DNA of 64,000 nt. Origin: Neelides folsomi (taxonomy: Eukaryota > Arthropoda > Collembola > Neelipleona > Neelidae). The notes under the pieces were generated by a model. That model was not told where the DNA came from and did not search any database. It saw only the letters and a list, made by a program, of their open reading frames with translations. The DNA lies in contig JAQGBZ010000242.1 of the NCBI GenBank assembly GCA_034687125.1, positions 33,238 to 97,237 on the forward strand, in the 5' to 3' direction. This document shows, piece after piece, positions 15,301-27,094 of this stretch. The number at the start of each line of letters is the position of its first letter. The first letter of the stretch is position 1. The position numbers and the translations under genes are program-made.

Positions 15301-15844
15301 TTCGCCCCAAGAAGGAGAACGAAGAGGAGATGAAGCGAAGAGGAAGAGATCGAACACCGAGGAGTTTAATGAGGAACAATGTAGTCAAAAATGAGAAGAA
15401 AGGGAAGTTGAGGAGTCGAAGCGCCTCGTTGTCTTCATTACGACAGGACTCCGAAGACAAGGAAGGAACTCAGGAGTTTATTGCAATTGATCGGATTAAA
15501 AAGAGTAGCATGAACCATCAAAATCAAATTGAAAAAGAAGAACAACGGAATTTGGGAATCAAAGAAGGTAAGATTTATTTACAATTTAATGGGAATTTAA
15601 TTACAATTCAATTTCTTTGACCGATTTAAACATGATTTATTGCTAATTATTAACTCGGTAAACTGGTAAACAGTTAATTGCTATAATTTATATTGTTTTA
15701 ATTGTAGAAATGGTTGTCACCTTTGGGGATTTGGAAGAACGGATCAAAAGTTTAGATAATCTCTTTGAGCGAAAGTTTCGTTCTTCGTCCCTCCTTCTCA
15801 AGAAAGAAGAAACATCGCCGGGTGAAAGTCGGAGCGAGACATAA
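12372..15844 (+). CDS. CCDC61: CCDC61 (VFL3 homologue), basal body protein, complete
   Basis: Eight exons join in phase to give about 603 residues: 12372-12534, 13150-13232, 13318-13532, 13679-14051, 14442-14545, 14681-14896, 15047-15567 and 15708-15844. The N-terminal XRCC4-like head is recognisable: ITAEEWSAQFD, then IETLTQRTGNYKTFDTF, then SESVLLDLMSYEDL, then EFDTAHYPLPLL. These match the CCDC61 head block by block. A Glu/Gln-rich coiled coil follows (about residues 170-280), then a basic Arg/Ser-rich region containing RFDPTAYVKEKK, a conserved CCDC61 C-terminal motif. The protein ends with a short helix around GDLEERIKSLDNLFERKF. The family forms filaments on centrioles and basal bodies, anchors rootlets and sets basal-body orientation. 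The gene starts about 400 bp after the SH2 adaptor on the same strand. It looks intact, which suggests the animal still builds cilia or flagellated sperm. Confidence 0.9.
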
Positions 15845-16224
15845 ACCGATATTTAATTGTCAAATTTTAATTTATTCATTATCAATTAGTTCAAATGTTA
15901 GATTCACAAAGTATTCAAAATGTAAATCTATCACTAATAAAATTCTCTTTCTTAAAAGACTTAAATCAAATATGAAAAATCAATTGTTCATTAATGTAAT
16001 CATAACATGGTTAATAAAAGCAAAGTGGATACATTTAACACCCTTGCATTTAACAAAAGTAATAAATACAATACTCTCAAATTGCATTCTCTAATTATTC
16101 GCTATTATCATTATAGTTTAATAATAATATATCTAAGTATAAGTATCAATATTTGTTTCGTATCAAATATTTTTAATAATTGTGAGGTATTCTAATCTTA
16201 TGGGTGAAGACATGGAAGAGCTGA
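15845..16224. other. Intergenic, CCDC61 3' flank
   Basis: AT-rich spacer between the convergent CCDC61 and His-rich peptide genes. It holds AATAAA-like motifs but no supportable exon. The frames that run through it come from low stop density by chance in AT-rich sequence. Confidence 0.5.
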
Positions 16225-16959
16225 TCAGTGATACGGACGACGAAGTCTGCGAGTCTAAAAGCAAAATGAATAAGCTAATGAGATGAGAAGTAAAGACTCA
16301 ATTTCAAATACCTGATGGAGTGGAGCATGTGGAGGTGGACGGCCGAGACCTGGTCCATGTGGTCCAACGTGTCCAGGTTGTCTGGCGCCCAGAAAAGCAT
16401 AACCCTGTATTCAAACAACCGTTAGATGAACTTTCTGTTATTTTCTTATTTCATAAAATATTATTTATACATTTTTTCAGAATATTACTTTCTATCTTAT
16501 AAAGTATTGAATGCTTACCGAATTAGAAGCATGAAGTTCAGATCTCAAATGATGAAGAGATCCCTAAAGATAAATCATAACCAAATTGAACCCATTTATA
16601 ATCTTCACAAAATTATTACAAAAAGTATTTAAGACTGTATTTATAATATAGAATTTAATATCAAACAAGTAATTATAATTTAATAAATAATTTGATTGAA
16701 ATCAGGGTCAAATAAAGTAACATAAAGTAATAAAGTAACTATCAATAAATATTAAAAAACTATAAGTTTAATTTAAATAAATAAATAAATAACAAGCGAA
16801 CATTTAATAAAATATTATAAAATAATGTTATTTGATTTATCTTACTCTATGAGGATGATGCCCATGGGACATTCCTTGAGTGCGTCGATGATGATGTGGA
16901 TTTGCATATCCAGCGCCCAAAACAAAGAGAAAAACGACCACGCAAATGCTTATTTTCAT
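16225..16959 (-). CDS. Small secreted His/Pro/Gly-rich peptide (78 aa)
   Basis: Three exons on the minus strand join in phase: 16846-16959, 16312-16404 and 16225-16254. The start gives a clear signal peptide (MKISICVVVFLFVLGAGYA). The mature part begins NPHHHRR and contains SHGHHPHR. The second exon is Gly/Pro/His-rich (GHVGPHGPGLGRPPPHAP) and the third is a basic tail (TRRLRRPYH). There are no cysteines in the mature part. The composition resembles His-rich or Pro-rich antimicrobial or metal-binding peptides, but I recognise no family and the function is unknown. Splice sites are canonical (donor AGA|GTAAGA, acceptor ATACAG|GG). The coding part is richer in GC than its surroundings, which supports the model. 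Confidence 0.75.
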
Positions 16960-17535
16960 TTTGTCTCTCTTATGGTTGAACTCTGAGTTGACCCAATTTT
17001 GGTCTGTTTGAGGATCTTTCTAACCAATTTGTGGAAGTTCAAGGTGAAGTGAGGGAGGTAAAAAGGCAAAAAAGCAAAAGGGAGGGTCGAAGGGTCTCTG
17101 ACCACCTAGGGATGGGACTTACAGATATTTTATGTACAAATAATCTTCAAAACCAATCTTCAGCTTCAATACATTTTCCTTTCTCCTTATGGATAAGGTA
17201 CATTTTACACAGGTAGAAATACTATAATTATATACCTACTTAATATTTGAGGTAAATACATACTAATATGTTATATGACTTATACTTATATGCAACAATA
17301 TACTAACTACATATAATATCCAGGTACTAAAACATATACTATGGTACATGTAATAAGTATGTAGTTCGTATTGTGTAAAGGTATGCATCATCTCATATTG
17401 AATATCAAGAGGTTCCAACCATATTAGGTATATAAATACAAACAAATATGGATACATTTATGTAATTTCAGTTGTATTTGAATTTCGTATTTCATTAAAA
17501 GATGATTATTTTATTATCGAAGACGTATGAGTGAA
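16960..17535. other. Intergenic spacer
   Basis: AT-rich spacer between the His-rich peptide (promoter side) and the 3' end of the EXD3-like gene. It probably contains the peptide's promoter, but I cannot assign a TATA box with confidence. I see no coding exon. Confidence 0.5.
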
Positions 17536-19738
17536 TCAAACAATATTATTATTGTTAGTCAACGATGAGAGGATGTTGGCGTTTGGGTCTTTATAAACAA
17601 TTTCCACCAGTGTTGACTCTTCATTTTCGTTGAATTTCTGGGCATCTTGCTTATTTTTAAGAATCAACTTCTCGAGCTCAATTCCTTCCCAGTAAACTTT
17701 CCCACAGGCGTCGCAAATGTAAAAGTAATCAATGTGGTTGATCAATCCAAGTGGAACTCGACTTAAATCAATTGCCGCCTCTGTAATATTAATTACCAAA
17801 ATAAATATACTTACCATTTAGAGTAAATAAATTAAATATTGTAGTTATTTGAAATCTGTATGATAAGAATTATATTATTAAATAAAGTGCTATGCTTGGG
17901 ATAAAACCAAATATTTTCTCAATGGTACATGTAAAGCATGTTAAACCTTTTCTTGTTAGAAATTTCTTATTTTCTGAATCTAGCTTGAGGCGCGTTGCGC
18001 TTATGAGCTTCCATTTCTTCTGATATCGTCCGCCGTAATTGAGCGAAGAAGGAACGGTTTCATCTTCTATTGAATCCAATCGCTTCATATCACTTTCCCT
18101 CCTTGGCTTCCTCGCAGGGTTTTCCTTCATTACGAGCTTCTTCATGTCTTCAGGTGAGATGTCGATGAAAACTTCTTCATTGCAATTCTGACAACGTGTG
18201 AACACATCTGCTTCAAGAACGAGAATATTAAAATAGGCCAATACTTCACGAAGCTGCTCCAATATTGATCCAGATTGAACATCATAACATTGTTCAGAAG
18301 GAAGAGCTGCCGAGATCTATAAACAATATTAACAAAAGTTCTAGTATACACCCATTATAGATTTCATGATTGTTTTAGAATTTAGAAACTTTAATTTTTA
18401 ATAGTACATTGTTCTTTATTTATTTAAGATTTTTGAATGCAAAGTTATTAACTATACTGAAGGCAGCCCCTTGAGTTAAAACAACTCTTCCTTCGGTCAT
18501 TGCGTAATTTGCGCATCTGATATGAGATTCATTTTGGAATATACCAGTCGTATCAATTCCACATGCTCGTAATTGTTTGGCTAACCCTTTAATTTAAATT
18601 ACATAATTGGTAATTAAATTAAAATTACATAAATAGAATAATTAAACATAATTAAAATATATATTAATTTTATATACTATTAATTTTTTTTATAAAACCT
18701 CGTAACATATTGTCGCAAATAAATTTAAAAGACTCCACATATTTCTTCTCAACATTTGGACTCGAAATTGAGATTTTCCTTCTATTTTGATCAGGTTTTC
18801 GGTTATTGGCCACAGCCACTGTGCTCACAATGTCAAAAGCAGTTGAATTGTTTTCCGTTTCAACACTTGCGAAAGTCTTTTGACTCATTAAATGATTTTC
18901 GATTATGGACTTTACGTCAATGTGAGATTTCCGGGATTTCAATTTCAAAGATTTGAGAACCTCCATAAGAGCTGCAGTTTCTGCGACAGCGTATTGAATT
19001 TGCTCTTTTCTTAAAGGACGACGTTCCCAGTTTGAATATTGCTCATCTTTCTTGATGGCAAATCCCAAGTTCAGATAAATCATTTCGAGCAATCCAGCTT
19101 CTTCTGAACTTTCTATAAAATCCAATTAATAAATTCATTTAATAATGCAGCATTTTTTTAAAATAATAATTTATTGGAAAAAATTAATATGCAAAATATG
19201 TAATTGATTACGTTTATTGCCAAATTGTTAAAACCTTTTCGCGAAGAATAAAAGTAAGGATCCAATCTCAATATTTCGTTATTTATGATATCAAGGTCCA
19301 ATGTATGAATGAATTCATTTTTCATTTTTTCCCATTGTGGAACTGTTTTTGATAGCATTGTGATGATATTGTTAGCTTCATACGTCACTTTCACGATTCT
19401 CTAAATTATCAATCTTAATGAATCACTAATTCTACCATAATTGTAAATTGGTTCACCTTGCTAGCAAAGAAAAATTTGTAAAGTTCATTCCATCTATGGT
19501 TCTTTTGATCGGAGTTGGCTCTCAGGGCTATCGTGTCAATAATGTAGATCTGACTTCCCAATGAAATCAGAATGAGTGGAACTCCTCGTTTCTCTGCGAG
19601 CAACGGCTTCCATTTCACGTTGAATCCCACGTAGACGCAATTGTTCGCATCGTGCTCAACTATTACAAGGGACGCCATCAATTGCTGAAGCAATTCGTCA
19701 ATACCTTGATTATTTGTTATAATACGAGCCTTGTCCAT
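17536..19738 (-). CDS. EXD3/mut-7-like protein: degenerate 3'-5' exonuclease plus Mut7-C domain
   Basis: Six minus-strand exons join in phase to about 549 residues: 19457-19738, 19235-19400, 18699-19112, 18453-18586, 17908-18316 and 17536-17780. The first half has the RNase-D/DEDDy fold. YVGFNVKWKP sits where the family has VGxDxEWxP, and DEQYSNWERRPL and the helix YAVAETAALMEVL are diagnostic of EXD3/mut-7. The acidic residues are gone: motif I DxE reads N40-V-K42, the motif II region reads YEANNIITML, and the motif III Asp is Glu. The second half is a Mut7-C domain with FICDNMLRGLAKQLRACGID, GRVVLTQGAAFSI, a CQNC pair and a second pair in FYICDACGKVYWEG, which form the usual C-terminal zinc ribbon. 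The protein probably still binds RNA or protein partners but is unlikely to be an active DEDD nuclease. It lies head-to-head with the AChBP-like genes, about 900 bp apart. Confidence 0.85.
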
Positions 19739-20634
19739 TATCTTAATTTAACTTAATATTTATAGATTAAAAAAATTGTCAAAATTAATAAAATATTTAA
19801 AAAATATTTAAAAAAAATCAAGTGACTTAAAAACAAATAAATCTGTAAAATTCCCTTGTATACGATCATTATGTTAATGATATAATATGCTCAATGAAAC
19901 TTATGAAATGATATTTATAATGAAATTTTAATGAACCAACAATAAAATAAGTATTGTAATATGAATAAGTTAACCAAAGGTACAGAACCGTTCACGAGGC
20001 GGCGAGGATCTTCGCATTATTGGAGCATTATAGAAAAATCTTTCACGACATCTATGAAAGAAATTTATAATTTGCATTTAGTCTAAAAATTGATAGATTG
20101 CAATAAAAAAGTGTGGTACACTGCCCCAACTGATGTTTGATCGGATAGGCTTGGCCTTTCATGTGTTTGGTGGCAAATTATTACCTTATAAGGCTATTTA
20201 TAAGATTATTAAGACTCCTTAATAGTCTTACATAATAGATTATTGTAATAATTCAATACTTGGACATAAGATACGTAATACATAAACAATTTACTTCAAT
20301 TCTTCTAAAAAGATTTGACAGGATTTAATTCAAGATAATATTTTAATCCATCTATAATAAGTACATGTGTTATTGATTAAAGTTTAAAATAATTTATGGA
20401 AATTAAGAAGTCAAGCTGAAAAAGTTCAAGCGTAAGCTATCAGTAAAAAGAGCTTATTCATTGACGCAAACTTAACAATAATGAAATATTATTTTAACCA
20501 ATAGGATTAACTCAACATCTGTTTCATTAACTAAAAACATTTTAGATAATGAATAGCGTCTATTTAAACGAAATGCTATTTGGGTCTTGGATCTATTCAT
20601 TTCTTTTGTTCTTCCTGTAATTATCAAAGTTAAA
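19739..20634. other. Divergent promoter region between EXD3-like and AChBP-like genes
   Basis: An AT-rich spacer of about 900 bp between two head-to-head genes. It should contain both promoters. A TCAGT initiator-like pentamer occurs at about 20438, but I see no convincing TATA box at the right distance. No exon is visible. Confidence 0.4.
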
Positions 20635-22056
20635 ATGAAAATGATTTGTTTCATTGTGGGAGTATTATTTTTGGGATCAGCCCTTGCAACTGAAGACACA
20701 ACACACGCTGGTAAAATTAAAATTGCATCTCTTTACAATATTTTATTTTTGTCTCCAACAATAAGTTTTAGCATCGATTTGACACTTTCCAATGAGAAAA
20801 ATCTATTTACAAAAATCTATAATATAATTTATACAAAGATGTTGCTGGACCAGGGCCTTATGGAAACGCTGCAGGACGGGCTGAGCTGAGGAAATTCCTA
20901 TTAGGAAATTACGACCGAATGAACATTCCCGATAACGTTGCTGTCAAACTTGGAGTCAACCTTTTAGCATTGGAACTTGTAAATTAATACTCCTTTTCCA
21001 TATATATATATATAATATATATTTAACCAATTACAATTTTGTTCTAGATTTATCTTTTATAATATATTAGAATGTAAATATTTTAAACTTTGAATTTCAT
21101 AAAATTTAGGATCCGGTTAAAGGAACGGCTGAAGGTAACACATGGGTCCAAATGGTAAATTTTTTTATTATTGTATTATTTATACTATTGGAAAGATTAT
21201 TGGAATATTGGATTATTGGAAAGTTTCTTCTTCCTCTCTTCTTTAATATGTTTGTTTATTAAGTTATTAATCCAAAATTTGCTGTTGTTAAATTGTTAGC
21301 TCTGGAATGACGCAAGACTGAAATGGGACAATGAAACCACTGGAATAAATACCTTGCGATTTGGAGCTGATGAAGTTTGGAAACCAGACATTACTTTGTT
21401 CAACAGGTAATTTCAAAAACGCGTTTTTCTAACATTATTGTATGTAGATAAATTATAAAATTTATTCTTAAATAATGTTTGGTATCATTACATTTTAATC
21501 ATAAATAGCGCAAACATGAAGGACATGATGAGCTGCTCGAACACAAATGTCGTAGTTTTCTCAACTGGTGATATCATTTGGGTAATCAACTTAAACTCTG
21601 ACATACAATTTTTTAACGAACCGTCCAATTCAGCATTTTTTAATTACTTTAATTTTTAGGTTCCACCATGCCATATGTCTGCTCATTGCAATATCACGAC
21701 AAATCAAGATTTGCAATTGGCCACTGAACAAACTTGCACCTTCAAGTTGGGCTCATGGACTTATGATCAATATTCAATGGATGTCGGTTTTTATCAAGAC
21801 GTAAGACATTTTAAATTTCATTATTATCAATATTAAATTAAAAATTAACATTTTAATTAACATAATGTCATGTTTGATTTTACAGAAAGCTTATATGCAA
21901 ACTGAATATTTCGGCTCAAGAAAATGGAAAATTGTGTCCAACGAAGCTGTAAGAACTTCAACTGTTTATTCCTGCTGTGCTGAACCATATCTTGACATTA
22001 CATACAAATTCACCGTTCACCGAATCCTGAGCGACAACTCTTGCCACCAAGAATAA
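20635..22056 (+). CDS. Soluble acetylcholine-binding-protein-like Cys-loop protein 1
   Basis: Seven exons join in phase to 250 residues: 20635-20710, 20839-20978, 21110-21154, 21300-21406, 21509-21581, 21660-21800 and 21886-22056. The order is signal peptide (MKMICFIVGVLFLGSALA), then the extracellular ligand-binding domain of nicotinic receptors, then stop; there are no membrane segments. Landmarks are WNDARLKWD (loop D strand), FGADEVWKPDITLFN, CTFKLGSWTYDQY (loop B Trp) and YSCCAEPYLDI, the vicinal-Cys C-loop of alpha subunits with both flanking tyrosines. The Cys loop has 15 residues between the cysteines instead of 13 and lacks the usual FPFD. An extra cysteine sits before it (VPPC) and another in the preceding strand (MSCSN). 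The protein is probably a secreted pentamer that binds a cholinergic or amine ligand. It is the first of a tandem pair. Confidence 0.88.
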
Positions 22057-22764
22057 GCTATATTTTTAATACCAAAATAACAATGGTTAAATTCCAAATA
22101 ATTGATAAAATAATTAGGAAAATTTGTTATTGTCATAATTAGGAATATTTGATAGTTATATAAATTACATTATTGTACATGATATAATTAAAGAGCAAAA
22201 AATTAATAATAACAGCTCATTAAAATGTAAAGTCTCAACAAAAGGACCTTGGCCAATTGAGGACAAAGTGATTAAAATTGCAATGTCAAAAAGAGATTCA
22301 TATGGAAATTGTTTATGATTGGAAGTCAATTGATTTTAATTCTCATTTCATGTGTTTTGAACGTGTCTTTGATCCATCGCACTGGATTTATTCATAATAA
22401 ATATTTAAATAACATAATCTTTATACAAGATGTGTTTTCTCCTCTTCTACTTTTCCATTGGTGATGTTTGATCCTGGCAAATTAATGGCTTTGTTTATTC
22501 GGCACAGACACTCAACTTCATACAGACACCGAATTAAAAAATTTTTAAACGAACACAATAGCTTTTTGTATTTTAACTTTAAAGCAAGAATTAAAGAGCA
22601 AATATAACAATGATACAGTGCAGTGTATTTAAATACACATTTTTACTGTACAGTATAATGTGCTTTAATCATCGGCTTATATTGACAAAGTTAAGCATTG
22701 TTATATTGATCTTACTAATGATGTGTCGGTCTCATTGAGCCAATGAGGCCAATTAAAAGAATAA
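22057..22764. other. Intergenic between the two AChBP-like genes
   Basis: About 0.7 kb with no exon. It contains an imperfect hairpin-like stretch around 22627-22672 built from TGTATTTAAATACA and ACTGTACAGT. The downstream end holds the promoter of the second copy. Confidence 0.5.
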
Positions 22765-22790
22765 TATAAAAGAGCATGGACAGGGTCAGT
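22765..22790 (+). promoter_or_regulatory. TATA box and initiator of AChBP-like gene 2
   Basis: TATAAAAG at 22765-22772 is followed by the arthropod-type initiator TCAGT at 22786-22790, about 65 bp before the start codon. The spacing (about 23 nt from the first T to the initiator A) is slightly shorter than the usual 26-31 nt. Confidence 0.5.
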
Positions 22791-22854
22791 GGAAATCAAT
22801 TGGAACTGGAGTTTTCATAATCCTCACCTTGTTCGTTCAAATTTAGCATTCAAG

Positions 22855-24277
22855 ATGCGAGTTTGCATTACGCTCGCCGTTTCTTTGCTCATAATCGGAT
22901 TTGCATACTCCATCCCCACAGACGACAATAAAGGTTTAACACATAATTTAATCAACATATTTATTTAATATTTGAATATGTCATTAAAATATATTATAAT
23001 TATTCATATTCTGAAAGATTTCGAGAATGTTATTGAAGAGGTCAAGAAGACAAATGACGAAAAATTGAACAAATTCGGACGGGAAATGACAAGCAACGGC
23101 AATGCGGAACAACGGTCGAAAGTTAGGGAATTGGTTTTGTCAAAATATGACAAAATGAACATTCCTGATGATCCAAATGTCTCATTTGGAGCAACTATTT
23201 TACACATTGACATTGTAAGACTTTGAAATTAAAATTTAAGTAATTTCTTATATACAGAATTAAAATTAGATATTGTATTACTAAATTATTTTATTTTCTT
23301 ACAATAGTTTATTAATTGATCTAAAATAATAATAAAATTACATTTATTCTTTAGGACGAATCAAGGCGAACTGTTGAGTCAGATGTCTGGTTTAAAATGG
23401 TATGAAAATTATAAGTTAAGCTATATGTTAAGCTAACAAAACTAAAAATTATAATTATAAGCAAAATAAAATTAAAATAATATTCTTTTTAATATTTGAA
23501 AGATGCAAAATTATTGATTTATTTTATTAAAAAATAATTAAATTAAAATTAAATAATTAAATTTTTTAATATTAATTAAAATTTAAAGACTTGGACAGAC
23601 TCGCGCCTTAAATGGAACAAAGAAGAAATGGGCGTCAGTCATATGAGATTTGGGCCCGACGAAGTTTGGAAACCAGATCTCACGCTTTATAATAGGCACA
23701 TTCCTATATTAAATTCTAATCATTTTAATCAAAATTCTAAAAAATTAAATAATTAATATCAATTTTGGAATACTCTTTAGCCGAATGAACGGAAATGCCA
23801 TTGAGCAATGCAAAGACACAAACACGATCGTTTACAACACCGGGATGGTTCTTTGGGTTCCTCCATGTCACATCTCGGCCAATTGCGACCTCACATTCTC
23901 AAGAGGAAATGTTTTGACTCCGGATCAAAATTGCTATTTTAAATTTGGTTCTTGGACTTATGATGGATACATTATGGATTTGAACTTTTACAATAAAACG
24001 GTTAGATTTAAATTAACTAAATTACATATTTTTTCTTAATTAAAATAATTGATTTTTTAATTATGGAATCTTTTATTAATTAATTCAAAATATATTTAAA
24101 ATTTAGCAACCTCAAATGGATATCGACCACATGGGAAAGAATTCACAATGGCGAATTACAAAGAACGTTGCTGAATTGAACAAGAAGTTTTACTCATGTT
24201 GCAAAGAACCTTACTTGAGCATCAACTTTAACTTCACACTCTCAAGAGAATTTGAAAATGATAATTGCAAAATTTAA
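22855..24277 (+). CDS. Soluble acetylcholine-binding-protein-like Cys-loop protein 2
   Basis: Six exons join in phase to 272 residues: 22855-22933, 23018-23214, 23355-23399, 23589-23695, 23781-24000 and 24107-24277. The protein has a signal peptide (MRVCITLAVSLLIIGFAYS) and one nicotinic-type ligand-binding domain without membrane segments. It shares DEVWKPDLTLYN, FKFGSWTYDGY and YSCCKEPYLSI with its neighbour, as well as the 15-residue Cys loop and the two extra cysteines (IEQCKD and VPPC). Its N-terminal helix region is longer and charged (DFENVIEEVKKTNDEK). Exons of 45, 107 and 171 nt are identical in length in both genes, so they arose by tandem duplication; the intron after VLW is absent here. 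The intron after 23695 has a GC donor. Loop A keeps Tyr (LYN) where copy 1 has Phe, so ligand preference may differ. Confidence 0.88.
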
Positions 24278-24914
24278 TTTTCACAAATTAAAATAAGTTC
24301 TAAACCTTGAATTTTGGATCATACGATTTGCATAGTCGTATCATGAATAAATATTAGTCATTTCCACACATAAAATTTATTCTGATTTTCAATTTTCTTT
24401 TCATTAATTTCATCTACGTCAACCAGTATTAATACTAGCATCGGTATTTTCAGTATCAGAGCTTTCATATATCTAATATGAAACTGATATTTAATTCTAA
24501 ATAGTTATAAAATATTAACCCAACGGCACGTAATAATTGCTCATATTTACTTTAAAAAATTTAACTTTGAATTTTATTGTTTTAAATTGCGTCTTATTTT
24601 CCCTTGACTGGAATTGACCGTGAACTTCAATATTTCAATTTAAATAATATTCTAAGAATATTTTATTAAAAACAAAAAAACTTTAATTCAGTCATATCAA
24701 ATCAAGGTTATATAAAACAATGGTATAGTCCAGAAAGACATATTCAATAAGATAAAATTAATGCACGACCGTTTTTGGAAAATAAATTGACGGGATATGA
24801 CAGATGAATTTCTTTGTAAATTATTCGTAGAATTATCACAAAACATACTATAATATATATTTAGTAATGTTTAGATTAAAAAAATTTAACCAATAATTCA
24901 TTAAAAATCTTTCC
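24278..24914. other. Intergenic spacer
   Basis: AT-rich spacer with a polyadenylation-like AATAAA shortly after the AChBP-like stop (about 24347). No exon is seen. Confidence 0.5.
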
Positions 24915-24922
24915 TATAAAAG
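24915..24922 (+). promoter_or_regulatory. TATA box of the cysteine protease gene
   Basis: TATAAAAG lies 55 bp upstream of the start codon, the position expected for a short 5' UTR. The gene runs without a 5' UTR intron. Confidence 0.5.
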
Positions 24923-24969
24923 GAGCCAAGTTTTATTTTAAAAAACACTCATGAAAATTAAATTGTAAA

Positions 24970-26555
<1,586 letters not shown>

Positions 26556-26903
26556 ATCATAATTTAATTATTAACAAGTTATTCAATGTCTTCTTTCTTC
26601 CAATAAAAGCAAAATGTAAAATTTAAATCGTTTACAGATCAATTTCATCAATAGACAAATAATTTGAATTTAATTTTCTTGTTTAGTGTAAATAAATCAT
26701 CATCATTCATCATGCGTCATAAAATCATAATATAAAATCTAAAAAACTTATGTTAAAATGGATTAACAGTAACATTAAACGTTTAAGTAATTAGCACAAT
26801 CCAACATAACAAAATATAATTGAGACATTAACCTAATATGGTTATATATTAGAAGCATTGTTTTCGTATTTTTTAAACAAATAACGAGGGAACTCGTTTA
26901 ATG

Positions 26904-26921
26904 TTACGTCACATGACGTCA
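26904..26921 (+). promoter_or_regulatory. CRE-type bZIP sites upstream of the ubiquitin-like gene
   Basis: TTACGTCA (26904-26911) and a perfect palindromic TGACGTCA (26914-26921) lie about 175 bp before the start codon. These are consensus CREB/ATF sites, and their pairing in AT-rich DNA is unlikely by chance. Inference: cAMP- or stress-responsive transcription. Confidence 0.5.
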
Positions 26922-27094
26922 TGTCTTTCTTTCGTATTCGTTTCGTTGTCCTTTTGTGCTATTTGCATATATGACTTTTTCCTCTTGCTTAAACGTGTAG
27001 AGACGCCATGAGGTCGTGAAAGTCCAAAGCCACTTCTTTAATTCCATTTTAATTCTTAACCATTTAATAATTGTTCCCAATTTTTAACTTTGTA

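Noticed and set aside
18756..18956. Plus-strand frame antisense to the EXD3-like gene
   Set aside because: It is a shadow of the conserved minus-strand coding sequence containing NWERRPL and the exonuclease helix.
19158..19234. Extension of the second EXD3-like exon to AINVINY
   Set aside because: Using the donor after AAC breaks the phase with the next exon; the upstream donor CGAAAAG|GTTTTA restores the frame, so the apparent frameshift is not real.
21000..21022. (AT)n run as a candidate origin or regulatory element
   Set aside because: A simple microsatellite inside an intron of AChBP-like gene 1; common in this composition.
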